Below, piece by piece: positions 7,397 to 14,824 of a stretch of DNA of 17,299 nt. The DNA is taken from NCBI GenBank assembly GCA_050117725.1, contig JASFME010000021.1, forward strand, positions 1-17,299. Reading direction: 5' to 3'. This DNA is from JASFJH01 sp050117725. GTDB lineage: Bacteria; Pseudomonadota; Gammaproteobacteria; AKS1. The first letter of the stretch is position 1; each line of letters opens with the position of its first letter. The position numbers were made by a program, and so were the translations under genes. The notes below the pieces were generated by a model. It saw only the letters and a program-made list of their open reading frames with translations, searched no databases and had not been told where the DNA came from.

Positions 7397-7450
7397 GTGG
7401 CATACGCGGAAATTCTCCGCCAGCTATGAACAATAACGCGGGAGCGCATC

Positions 7451-8692
7451 GTGACTAACAGACGTGTCGTCGTCACAGGTTTGGGTATCGTTTCGCCGGT
7501 AGGTAACAACGTCAAGGATGCATGGCACAACATCCTGGCCGGCAAGAGCGGGATTACACCCATCACGCATTTTGATGCATCAGAATTCGCTACCACATTC
7601 AGCGGTTCGGTGCGTGACTTTGACGTCACCGAATACATGTCGAAAAAAGATGCCCGAAAGATGGACACTTTTATCCATTACGGCATTGCTGCCGCCACCC
7701 AGGCTTTTGATGACTCCGGCCTCGAAGTCACCGATGAGAACGCGCACCGCATGGGCGTATTCATCGGCTCCGGCATCGGCGGTCTGCCCGGCATTGAAGA
7801 AGGGCACAACGCCTATCTGAAGGGCGGTCCACGCAAGATTTCACCGTTCTTCGTGCCAAGCAACATTATTAACATGATCTCCGGCAACTTCTCGATCATG
7901 AAAGGCCTGAAGGGCCCGAACCTTGCCATCGTCACGGCCTGTACCACCGGTACGCACAGTATTGGCGATGCCGGGCGCATGATCGTGCACGGTGATGCCG
8001 ATGTCATGGTTGCCGGCGGTGCCGAGTTTGCCACCTCGCCAATGGGCCTCGGCGGTTTCTGCGCGGCACGCGCCCTGTCCTCACGCAACGATTCACCGGA
8101 AACCGCGAGCCGTCCGTGGGATATTGACCGTGACGGTTTTGTGCTTGGCGACGGTGCCGGCGTGGTCGTGCTTGAAGAATATGAACATGCCAGGGCGCGT
8201 GGTGCGAAGATTTACTGTGAACTTGCCGGCTTTGGTATGAGTGGTGACGCCTATCACATGACGGCACCGTCGGAAGGTGGTGACGGGGCGAAGCGCTGCA
8301 TGGATAATGCGCTCGGCTTTGCCGGTATCAATACGGATGAAGTCGATTACATCAATGCCCATGGCACTTCGACACCGGCCGGCGATCTTGCCGAGACACT
8401 CGCTGTGAAGGGTGCGTTTGGTGAGCATGCGAAGAAACTTGCTGTCAGTTCCACCAAGTCGATGACCGGTCACCTGCTCGGTGCTGCCGGCGGCATCGAA
8501 GCCGTGTTTACCGCGCTGGCGATACGCGACCAGGTTGCACCGCCGACCATTAACATCTTCAATCAGGACCCGGAATGCGATCTCGATTACGTAGCGGGTA
8601 CCGCTCGCGAGATGAAGATCGGCGTGGCACTGTCCAACTCGTTCGGCTTCGGCGGCACCAACGGTACGATTATTTTCCGCAAAATCGACTGA
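7451..8692 (+). CDS. fabF: Beta-ketoacyl-ACP synthase II
   Basis: Elongating condensing enzyme of type II fatty acid synthesis. It has 413 residues. The Cys-His-His triad is present: Cys164 (VTACTTGTHS), His304 (INAHGTST) and His341 (SMTGHLLGAAGG). The C-terminus NSFGFGGTNGTIIF is the family signature. The start is GTG at 7451 with GGGAG at 7440-7444, 6 bases upstream; this gives MTNRRVVVTGLGIVSPVG, matching FabF N-termini. It lies behind the acpP terminator, so it depends on readthrough or on a promoter in 7397-7450 that I could not identify. Confidence 0.97.
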   Translation: MTNRRVVVTGLGIVSPVGNNVKDAWHNILAGKSGITPITHFDASEFATTFSGSVRDFDVTEYMSKKDARKMDTFIHYGIAAATQAFDDSGLEVTDENAHRMGVFIGSGIGGLPGIEEGHNAYLKGGPRKISPFFVPSNIINMISGNFSIMKGLKGPNLAIVTACTTGTHSIGDAGRMIVHGDADVMVAGGAEFATSPMGLGGFCAARALSSRNDSPETASRPWDIDRDGFVLGDGAGVVVLEEYEHARARGAKIYCELAGFGMSGDAYHMTAPSEGGDGAKRCMDNALGFAGINTDEVDYINAHGTSTPAGDLAETLAVKGAFGEHAKKLAVSSTKSMTGHLLGAAGGIEAVFTALAIRDQVAPPTINIFNQDPECDLDYVAGTAREMKIGVALSNSFGFGGTNGTIIFRKID

Positions 8693-8738
8693 TAGCATGC
8701 GGCGTATGCGGGCAATCGCGCATGCGTGGCATTATCCT

Positions 8739-8754
8739 GCAGCGATAGCGCTGC
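8739..8754 (+). repeat. Hairpin overlapping the pabB ribosome-binding region
   Basis: GCAGCG (8739-8744) pairs with CGCTGC (8749-8754) around ATAG. CCT (8736-8738) can extend the stem to AGG (8756-8758), part of the GAGG that is the best Shine-Dalgarno for pabB (ATG 8768). Upstream, GCATGCG (8695-8701) also pairs with CGCATGC (8719-8725). No T-run follows, so neither is a classic terminator. Confidence 0.5.
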
Positions 8755-8767
8755 GAGGTAGCACAGG

Positions 8768-10111
8768 ATGAGCACCGGCCTATTATTCGAGACCGTTGAT
8801 CACTTTCCCGATCTGCTCGACTTGCATGCCCACAACCCGCAACGCTATCCCTGCCTACTGGAAAGTGTCGCGCATGGCACCTCGCAGGCACGCTATGACA
8901 TCCTGTTCGCGTTTCCTGGCGAACGCATCACGCTTGATACACTCGAACCGGGCAGCGATTTTCTCGCACAACTGGATCAGAGCTGGCAACAACATACCAG
9001 GCAGGGCCTTAAAGACACGCACTTGCCGTTTCGTGGTGGCTGGTTTGTGTATCTTGGTTATGAACTGGCCGGCCAGATTGAACCGTCACTGCAACTGCCC
9101 ACCACCGCCACGCACTTGCCGGTTGCCTTTGCGTTGCGGATCCCGGCGGCCGTGATCCGCGATCACGCCACCGGGCGTTGCTGGCTCGTCAGCGAGGCAG
9201 ACCATGCACACCTGGACAACATGCGGGCCGATATTGCCGCGGTGATGCAGCAAGCGCCTGCCGTGTCTGCGCCGGTGGCACTGCAGCTTGATGAAGAAGC
9301 GGCACCGCGCTACCTCAAAGCGGTTGAACGCATCAAGCGTTATATCGTCGACGGTGATGTGTTCCAGGTGAACCTGTCGCGCGAATGGTCTGGCAAGCAG
9401 GAACACCATGATGACATCGCACTGTATGACAGCCTGCGACGCAACAACCCGGCGCCGTTCGCCGGCCTGGTACGCCTCGATGACTTTGCGATTATCAGCT
9501 CGTCACCGGAACGCCTCGTGTGCGTAAGGGGACAGCATGTCGAGACCCGGCCTATCGCCGGCACCCGGCCGCGCGGGGCCGCACGTGACAGCGATGACGC
9601 CAACTCGCGCGAATTGCTGGCACACCCCAAGGAACGGGCCGAACATATCATGCTCATCGATCTGGAGCGCAACGACCTGGGGCGGGTCTGCCAACCCGGC
9701 AGTATCGATGTCAATGAACTCATGGTGCTCGAATCCTACGCCCACGTGCACCATATCGTGTCGAACGTGCGCGGCGAATTACGCGATGGCATCAGCCCCG
9801 GTGACGTGATTCGCGCCGTTTTCCCCGGCGGCACGATCACCGGCTGCCCGAAAGTGCGCTGCATGGAGATCATCGCCGAGCTCGAGCAGGCCCCGCGTGG
9901 TGCGTATACTGGCTCGATGGGTTATCTGAACCATGACGGCGATATGGATCTGAATATCCTGATCCGTACCATCACGCGCGAGGCCAGTACCATCAAGTTG
10001 CGTGCCGGCGCCGGCATTGTCGCCGATTCCGTTGCCGAACGTGAACTCGATGAAACGCGGGCCAAGGCGCGCGGCATGTTGCTGGCGTTGCACGACCGGG
10101 GAGAGGAGTAG
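8768..10111 (+). CDS. pabB: Aminodeoxychorismate synthase component I (PabB family)
   Basis: Chorismate-binding enzyme, 447 residues, that with a PabA-type glutaminase makes 4-amino-4-deoxychorismate for folate. Seen: N-terminal LLES (30-33) of the TrpE/PabB N-terminal domain, ISSSPERLV (243-251), ETRPIAGTRPRG (259-270), IDLERNDLGRV (297-307), FPGGTITGCPKVRCMEI (352-368) and GAGIVADS (414-421). The FPGG-ITG form and the adjacent pabC argue for PabB rather than anthranilate synthase TrpE. Oddly, the PIxGT motif has Ala264 where E. coli PabB has the lysine nucleophile of PIKGT; alanine is the TrpE form. No pabA is in the window. The stop lies 3 bases before pabC, implying one operon. Confidence 0.88.
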   Translation: MSTGLLFETVDHFPDLLDLHAHNPQRYPCLLESVAHGTSQARYDILFAFPGERITLDTLEPGSDFLAQLDQSWQQHTRQGLKDTHLPFRGGWFVYLGYELAGQIEPSLQLPTTATHLPVAFALRIPAAVIRDHATGRCWLVSEADHAHLDNMRADIAAVMQQAPAVSAPVALQLDEEAAPRYLKAVERIKRYIVDGDVFQVNLSREWSGKQEHHDDIALYDSLRRNNPAPFAGLVRLDDFAIISSSPERLVCVRGQHVETRPIAGTRPRGAARDSDDANSRELLAHPKERAEHIMLIDLERNDLGRVCQPGSIDVNELMVLESYAHVHHIVSNVRGELRDGISPGDVIRAVFPGGTITGCPKVRCMEIIAELEQAPRGAYTGSMGYLNHDGDMDLNILIRTITREASTIKLRAGAGIVADSVAERELDETRAKARGMLLALHDRGEE

Positions 10112-10114
10112 CTA

Positions 10115-10948
10115 ATGAGACACTGCCTGATCAACGGCGAGGCAATTGACCAGCTGCCGGTCAGTGATCGCGGCCTGCACTACGGCGACGGGCTGTTCGA
10201 GACGATTGCCGTCAACGACGGTCAGCCGGTGTACTGGGAGGCGCACCTGGCCCGGCTCAGCGAGGGCTGTAGCCGACTCGGTATGCCATCACCGTCCAGC
10301 GAATTGTTGGCCGGGGAGGCGCGATCGGTCGTGCCACAACAGGGCCGCAGCGTGCTGAAGATCCTCATCACGCGTGGCAGTGGCGGGCGCGGCTACCTGC
10401 CCCCCGGGACCTGCGAGCCACGCCGTATCGTCATGAGTTTTGACTGGCCGGATTACCCGGACAGTTATTACAGCGAAGGCGTGCAGCTGCGCCTGTGCAC
10501 GACCCGGCTTGCCTGCCAGCCGCAACTGCTGGGGCTGAAGCATCTGAACCGCCTGGAAAATGTCCTGGCGCGCCAGGAATGGCAGGACCCGGATATCGCC
10601 GAAGGGCTCATGTGCGATAGCAGGGGACAGGTGATCGAAGGCACCATGTCGAACCTGTTTCTGGTCCGGCAGGGCACGCTCATCACACCGGACCTGGCCC
10701 GCTGCGGTGTGCGCGGCATTATGCGTGACCGTATCATCGAGCTCGCGGCCGGGCTGGGGATCGCGCACGCCCGGCGCGATATCGAGGCCACTGAACTGGA
10801 CACCGCGCAGGAATTGTTTGTATGCAACAGCATACTCGGCATCTGGCCGGCACGCATGGCCGGCACCCCGACAACCTGTCCCGGCCCGGTGACTCGAACC
10901 CTCATGCAGCAGCTCGCTGCGAGCGACAGCCTGCCGGCATTCAGGTAA
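10115..10948 (+). CDS. pabC: Aminodeoxychorismate lyase
   Basis: PLP enzyme of the class IV aminotransferase fold that releases pyruvate from aminodeoxychorismate to give p-aminobenzoate. It has 277 residues. Seen: SDRGLHYGDGLFETI (17-31), the PLP lysine Lys142 in LKHLNRLEN, EGTMSNLFLV carrying the PLP phosphate region, and GVRGIMRDRIIELA near 200-213. AGGAG at 10104-10108 sits at the end of pabB, 6 bases before the ATG. It directly follows pabB, and mltG starts 12 bases after its stop. Class IV fold members also include branched-chain aminotransferases, but the length, motifs and neighbours fit PabC. Confidence 0.94.
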   Translation: MRHCLINGEAIDQLPVSDRGLHYGDGLFETIAVNDGQPVYWEAHLARLSEGCSRLGMPSPSSELLAGEARSVVPQQGRSVLKILITRGSGGRGYLPPGTCEPRRIVMSFDWPDYPDSYYSEGVQLRLCTTRLACQPQLLGLKHLNRLENVLARQEWQDPDIAEGLMCDSRGQVIEGTMSNLFLVRQGTLITPDLARCGVRGIMRDRIIELAAGLGIAHARRDIEATELDTAQELFVCNSILGIWPARMAGTPTTCPGPVTRTLMQQLAASDSLPAFR

Positions 10949-10960
10949 GCTGTAACTCCT

Positions 10961-12022
10961 ATGTTTCGTCGTTCACAACAGTTTCTCGGGCTGATTATCT
11001 TCTTGCTGGCCTTTGTCCTGGGCTGGCTCGCGCTCGACTACCGCGACTTCCTCGATACGCCACTGGCGGTGCCGGAACAGGGCATTCGGCTCACGATTGC
11101 ACCGGGCAAGTCGCTAAAAGCCGTCACGCGCGACCTCGCCCGACGCGACATGCTCGAGCGGCCACGGTTTTTCGAATGGCACGCTCGCCTGCGCGGGCTT
11201 GCCGATCAGATCAAGGCCGGTGAATACGATGTCAGGCCGGGCATGACACCAGGGCAGTTCCTCGACATGCTCGTGCAGGGCAAGGTCGTGCAATACGCCT
11301 TCACGATTGTCGAAGGCTGGAACATCCACCAGTTACTCGAGGCGCTGGCCGCCGATCCCGTGCTGGAACACAGTCTGGCCAACCAGTCCCCGGAAGCCCT
11401 CATGTCAGCCATTAATGCCGACAAGCCTCACCCGGAGGGCTGGTTCCTGCCGGATACGTATTTCTTCGTCCGCGGCACGACCGACCGGGCCGTACTGCAG
11501 CGCGCGCATACCGCGATGCAGGCCTATCTTGATGAGGCGTGGCCACAACGCGATAACAAGCTGCCCTACGAGGACAGTTACGAAGCCCTGATCATGGCCT
11601 CGATCGTCGAGAAAGAAACGGCGGTGGCCGCCGAGCGTGGCCAGATCGCCGGCGTGTTCGTGCGGCGCCTGCAAAAAGCGATGCGGCTGCAGACCGATCC
11701 GACGGTCATCTACGGGATTGGCAAGGACTACGACGGCAATATCCGCCGCCGCGATCTGCGCACCGATACACCCTACAACACCTATACCCGCAAGGGCCTG
11801 CCGCCCACGCCGATCGCCATGCCGGGCAGGGCGGCCATCGATGCGGCCCTGCATCCGGCGCAGGGTAAATCACTGTATTTTGTTGCCCGCGGGGATGGCA
11901 GTCATGCCTTTGCCGAGACACTGGACGAGCACAACCGGAACGTGATCAAATACCAGCTCAATGGGCGCAAACGATCATTCAGTTCCTATCCGGACAATAG
12001 CAACAAGAAAAACGGTTCATGA
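10961..12022 (+). CDS. mltG: Endolytic murein transglycosylase MltG (YceG-like)
   Basis: Inner-membrane lytic transglycosylase that cuts nascent peptidoglycan glycan strands. It has 353 residues. A single N-terminal membrane segment (about 8-26, FLGLIIFLLAFVLGWLALDY) anchors it; the rest is periplasmic. A LysM-like part (about 40-110) comes first, then the YceG domain with EGW (118-120), GWFLPDTYFF (160-169), the catalytic-glutamate block SIVEKET (214-220), LQTDPTVIYG (243-252) and NTYTRKGLPPTPI (273-285). The Shine-Dalgarno is weak (AGGTAAG around the pabC stop), suggesting coupling to pabC. Its TGA overlaps the tmk start as ATGA. Confidence 0.95.
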   Translation: MFRRSQQFLGLIIFLLAFVLGWLALDYRDFLDTPLAVPEQGIRLTIAPGKSLKAVTRDLARRDMLERPRFFEWHARLRGLADQIKAGEYDVRPGMTPGQFLDMLVQGKVVQYAFTIVEGWNIHQLLEALAADPVLEHSLANQSPEALMSAINADKPHPEGWFLPDTYFFVRGTTDRAVLQRAHTAMQAYLDEAWPQRDNKLPYEDSYEALIMASIVEKETAVAAERGQIAGVFVRRLQKAMRLQTDPTVIYGIGKDYDGNIRRRDLRTDTPYNTYTRKGLPPTPIAMPGRAAIDAALHPAQGKSLYFVARGDGSHAFAETLDEHNRNVIKYQLNGRKRSFSSYPDNSNKKNGS

Positions 12023-12657
12023 CTAAACGCGGTTGTTTCATTACGGTTGAGGGTAGCGAAGGTGTTGGCAAAACCACCAACATGGAGTTTACGCGTGATT
12101 TTTTACACGCAGCCGGCATCGAGGTGATCATCACGCGCGAGCCGGGTGGCACCATACTCGGCGAAGAAATACGTGAACTGTTGCTGGGCCATAAACACGA
12201 CGGCATGGCCGATGACACCGAGTTGTTACTTATGTTCGCGGCGCGTGCCGAGCATCTCGCGCGCGTCATCCGGCCGGCGCTGGCACGCGGCGCCTGGGTA
12301 CTGTGCGATCGCTTCACGGATGCAACCTATGCCTACCAGGGCGGCGGCCGCGGCATTGCACTGGAGCGTATCGCCGCACTCGAAGACTGGGTGCAGGGTG
12401 AACTGCGACCGGATCTGACCCTGTTGCTCGACGTGCCTGTCGAGATCGGCCTGACGCGGGCAGGCAATCGCAGTGAGCCGGATCGCTTCGAAAAAGAACA
12501 ACACGATTTCTTTGAACGGGTACGCAGCATGTACCTGCAACGCGCCGGGGAAAATCCCGAACGTTACCGGGTTATTGATGCCTCGCAACCGCTTGAGGCC
12601 GTACAGGCACAACTGCGGCAGGCACTGGCCGACATCGTCGCGGAGTCTCACAACTGA
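12019..12657 (+). CDS. tmk: Thymidylate kinase
   Basis: Phosphorylates dTMP to dTDP in the cytoplasm. It has 212 residues. Seen: P-loop EGSEGVGKTT (11-20), TREPGGT (39-45) and the DR motif block CDRFTDATYAYQGGGRG (96-112). The lid region (about 147-160) carries several arginines (RAGNRSEPDRFEKE), as in E. coli-type enzymes whose catalytic arginine is in the lid rather than the P-loop. The start overlaps the mltG stop (ATGA at 12019-12022), and the TGA stop shares one base with the holB ATG; the order mltG-tmk-holB is conserved in gammaproteobacteria. Confidence 0.97.
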   Translation: MTKRGCFITVEGSEGVGKTTNMEFTRDFLHAAGIEVIITREPGGTILGEEIRELLLGHKHDGMADDTELLLMFAARAEHLARVIRPALARGAWVLCDRFTDATYAYQGGGRGIALERIAALEDWVQGELRPDLTLLLDVPVEIGLTRAGNRSEPDRFEKEQHDFFERVRSMYLQRAGENPERYRVIDASQPLEAVQAQLRQALADIVAESHN

Positions 12658-13622
12658 TGTACCCGTGGTTGCAACAACACTGGCAGCAACTCGTGCAACG
12701 CGCGAAAAACGAACGTCTGCCGCACGCACTCCTGATCAGCGGCCCGGCAGGCCTCGGCAAGCACGTCTTTACCGAGCGTTTTGCCCACTACCTGTTGTGT
12801 GACAGACCGGTCGCAGATGCGCCCTGTGGTGAATGCCGCAGCTGTACCTTGCTGGCCGCCGGTTCACATCCGGATTACCTCGCCATTGAGCCGGAAGAGC
12901 CGGGCAAGGCCATCAAGATCGATCAAATCCGGCAACTCGCCGCTTTCACCGCATTGACCCCGCAGTATGGCGGGCACAAACTCGCGATCATCTCGCCGGC
13001 CGAGCAGATGAACCGCAATGCCGCGAACAGCCTGCTGAAGACGCTCGAGGAACCGGCCGGGCCGACCATCATGTTGCTGGTTACCTCGAAGCCGCATCGC
13101 CTGCCGGCGACGATCCGCAGTCGTTGCCAGCTGGTCCCGGTGGCAGTCCCCGATGCCGATGTCGGGCGTGACTGGCTGGCGACACAGTCCGTCGACAACC
13201 CGGAACTGGTGCTGGCACTGGCCGAAGGGGCACCCCTGCGGGCCGTCACGCTGGCCGAACAGGACCTGCCGGGCCTGCGTGAGCAGTTGCTTGCAGAACT
13301 CGAGGCACTTGCCGCGGGGCAGCGCGATCCCGTCGAGATTGCCGGGCAATGGCACAAACTCAGCGATTCGACGCCCTTATATTGGTTTCGGCAGTGGATT
13401 ATGGATATGATCAGACTCAAATCCGCCAACACGCCGGCGCACCTGGCCAACCCCGACATGGCAGGGCGTTTGCATAAACTCGCGGAAAAGCTAGACTTGG
13501 TAAAGCTGTATCGCCTGCTCGATGGCATGAACGAGTGCCTGAGACTGCTCGGCAGTAGCCAGGTGAATCCGCAATTACTGATGGAAGAACAATTAATTCG
13601 CTGGCAAGCCAGCGCCAGGTAA
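12657..13622 (+). CDS. holB: DNA polymerase III delta prime subunit
   Basis: Clamp-loader subunit that helps open the beta sliding clamp at replication. It has 321 residues. Seen: P-loop-like GPAGLGKH (29-36), with His in place of the usual Thr/Ser, in line with the family's poor ATP binding; zinc ligands Cys48, Cys57, Cys60 and Cys63; NSLLKTLEEP (124-133); and the SRC motif (155-157) whose arginine acts on a neighbour's ATP. The start overlaps the tmk stop by one base (TGATG), so translation is probably coupled. The C-terminal half is the less conserved collar domain. Confidence 0.95.
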   Translation: MYPWLQQHWQQLVQRAKNERLPHALLISGPAGLGKHVFTERFAHYLLCDRPVADAPCGECRSCTLLAAGSHPDYLAIEPEEPGKAIKIDQIRQLAAFTALTPQYGGHKLAIISPAEQMNRNAANSLLKTLEEPAGPTIMLLVTSKPHRLPATIRSRCQLVPVAVPDADVGRDWLATQSVDNPELVLALAEGAPLRAVTLAEQDLPGLREQLLAELEALAAGQRDPVEIAGQWHKLSDSTPLYWFRQWIMDMIRLKSANTPAHLANPDMAGRLHKLAEKLDLVKLYRLLDGMNECLRLLGSSQVNPQLLMEEQLIRWQASAR

Positions 13623-13635
13623 CATGTAACTGACT

Positions 13636-13995
13636 ATGTCTGGAAAACCCAAAATGCCCGGACGACAGGGAATCCTGTCGCTGACGATCAAAGACAAGAG
13701 CGCCCTGTATGCAGCGTATATGCCGTTTGTCAAAAACGGTGGCCTGTTTATCCCGACGCAAAAGCACTACAAGCTCGGCGACGAGGTATTCATGTTGCTG
13801 ACACTGATGGATGAGACGGAGAAGATACCGGTCGCCGGTAAAATCGTCTGGATTACCCCGATGGGTGCACAAAGTAACCGCGCGGCTGGCGTTGGCGTGC
13901 AATTCAGTGATCTGGACAACGGCGCAGCACGCAACAAGATCGAAACTTATCTTGCCGGCGCCCTGCAATCTGATCGCATCACCCACACGATGTAA
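13636..13995 (+). CDS. pilZ: Type IV pilus PilZ-domain protein
   Basis: Protein of 119 residues required for type IV pilus assembly in Pseudomonas and Xanthomonas. Seen: GILSLTIKDKSALYAAYMPF (11-30), KNGGLFIPT (33-41), YKLGDEVFMLL, GKIVWITP and the C-terminal KIETYLAGALQSDRITHTM, all very close to my memory of P. aeruginosa PilZ. It lacks the RxxxR and D/NxSxxG motifs of cyclic-di-GMP-binding PilZ domains, as is normal for this pilus subgroup, so it likely acts through protein contacts (PilB and FimX in Xanthomonas). The gene sits between holB (13 bases) and tatD (31 bases), its usual place. The Shine-Dalgarno is weak; an ATG at 13651 is an alternative start. Confidence 0.95.
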   Translation: MSGKPKMPGRQGILSLTIKDKSALYAAYMPFVKNGGLFIPTQKHYKLGDEVFMLLTLMDETEKIPVAGKIVWITPMGAQSNRAAGVGVQFSDLDNGAARNKIETYLAGALQSDRITHTM

Positions 13996-13997
13996 AC

Positions 13998-14014
13998 GCC
14001 ACCGGGCCGGTGGC
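13998..14014 (+). repeat. GC-rich hairpin between pilZ and tatD
   Basis: GCCACCG (13998-14004) pairs perfectly with CGGTGGC (14008-14014) around a three-base loop. It fills most of the 31-base gap and ends 12 bases before the tatD ATG. No T-run follows. It may limit readthrough or affect tatD translation. Confidence 0.55.
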
Positions 14015-14026
14015 TGAGTACCCCCC

Positions 14027-14815
14027 ATGAATAACCTGCTCGTCGATTCGCATTGCCATATCGATCTGATCGATTATGAAAAGATTGGTGGCGATCCACA
14101 GCACGCCGTACAACAGGCCTCGGAGAACGGGGTGGGGTACATACTTTGCGTGTGCGTCAATCTTGAACAATATCCCGGCATGCGCAGGGCCGTTGCCGGC
14201 ATGGAAAATGTATTTGTTTCAGTGGGTGTGCACCCCAACGAACATGAGGGCAAGGATCCGGGCGTGGAGGAACTGCTCGATCTGGCTGATGATGAGCGTG
14301 TTGTCGCGATTGGTGAAACCGGTCTGGACTATTACCGTAACGAAGGCGATATGACATGGCAGCATGATCGCTTCCGTCGGCATATCGAGGCATCGAAACA
14401 GTCAGGCAAGCCTCTTATCATTCATACCCGTAGCGCAAAAGATGACACTATCCGCATGATGCGCGAAGAAAATGCACGGGATGCCGGTGGCGTGATGCAT
14501 TGTTTCGCCGAAGACTGGGACATGGCCAAACAGTCACTCGACCTGGGTTTTTATATTTCTTTTTCCGGTATCGTGACGTTTAAAAGCGCCACAACATTAC
14601 AGGATGTTGCCAGGCGTGTGCCACTGGATCGCATGCTTGTGGAAACCGACTCACCATGGCTGGCACCAGTCCCTTACCGGGGAAAAACAAACCAGCCCGC
14701 CTATGTAAGACATGTCGCCGAGTTTATTGCGGAACTTCGCGGTGAAGACGTGGAATCCATCGCGCAGGCGACGACAAACAACTTCTTCAGGCTGTTCTCT
14801 ACAGCAAAGGCCTGA
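14027..14815 (+). CDS. TatD-family metal-dependent hydrolase (YcfH-like)
   Basis: TIM-barrel metal-dependent hydrolase of the TatD DNase family, 262 residues, cytoplasmic. Metal ligands are visible: His9 and His11 in DSHCHID, Glu97 in IGETGLDYYR, His133 in IIHTR, His158 in VMHCF and Asp208 in ETDSPWLAP. The family has 3'-5' exonuclease activity; E. coli has several paralogues and this position next to holB/pilZ corresponds to ycfH. The Shine-Dalgarno before ATG 14027 is poor, with a run of C directly upstream. The TPR-CHAT gene starts 9 bases after its stop in the same direction. Confidence 0.93.
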   Translation: MNNLLVDSHCHIDLIDYEKIGGDPQHAVQQASENGVGYILCVCVNLEQYPGMRRAVAGMENVFVSVGVHPNEHEGKDPGVEELLDLADDERVVAIGETGLDYYRNEGDMTWQHDRFRRHIEASKQSGKPLIIHTRSAKDDTIRMMREENARDAGGVMHCFAEDWDMAKQSLDLGFYISFSGIVTFKSATTLQDVARRVPLDRMLVETDSPWLAPVPYRGKTNQPAYVRHVAEFIAELRGEDVESIAQATTNNFFRLFSTAKA

Positions 14816-14824
14816 CAAGCTGTC

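Noticed and set aside
13636..13995. Cyclic-di-GMP receptor PilZ
   Set aside because: The RxxxR and D/NxSxxG motifs are absent; the sequence is the non-binding type IV pilus subgroup.
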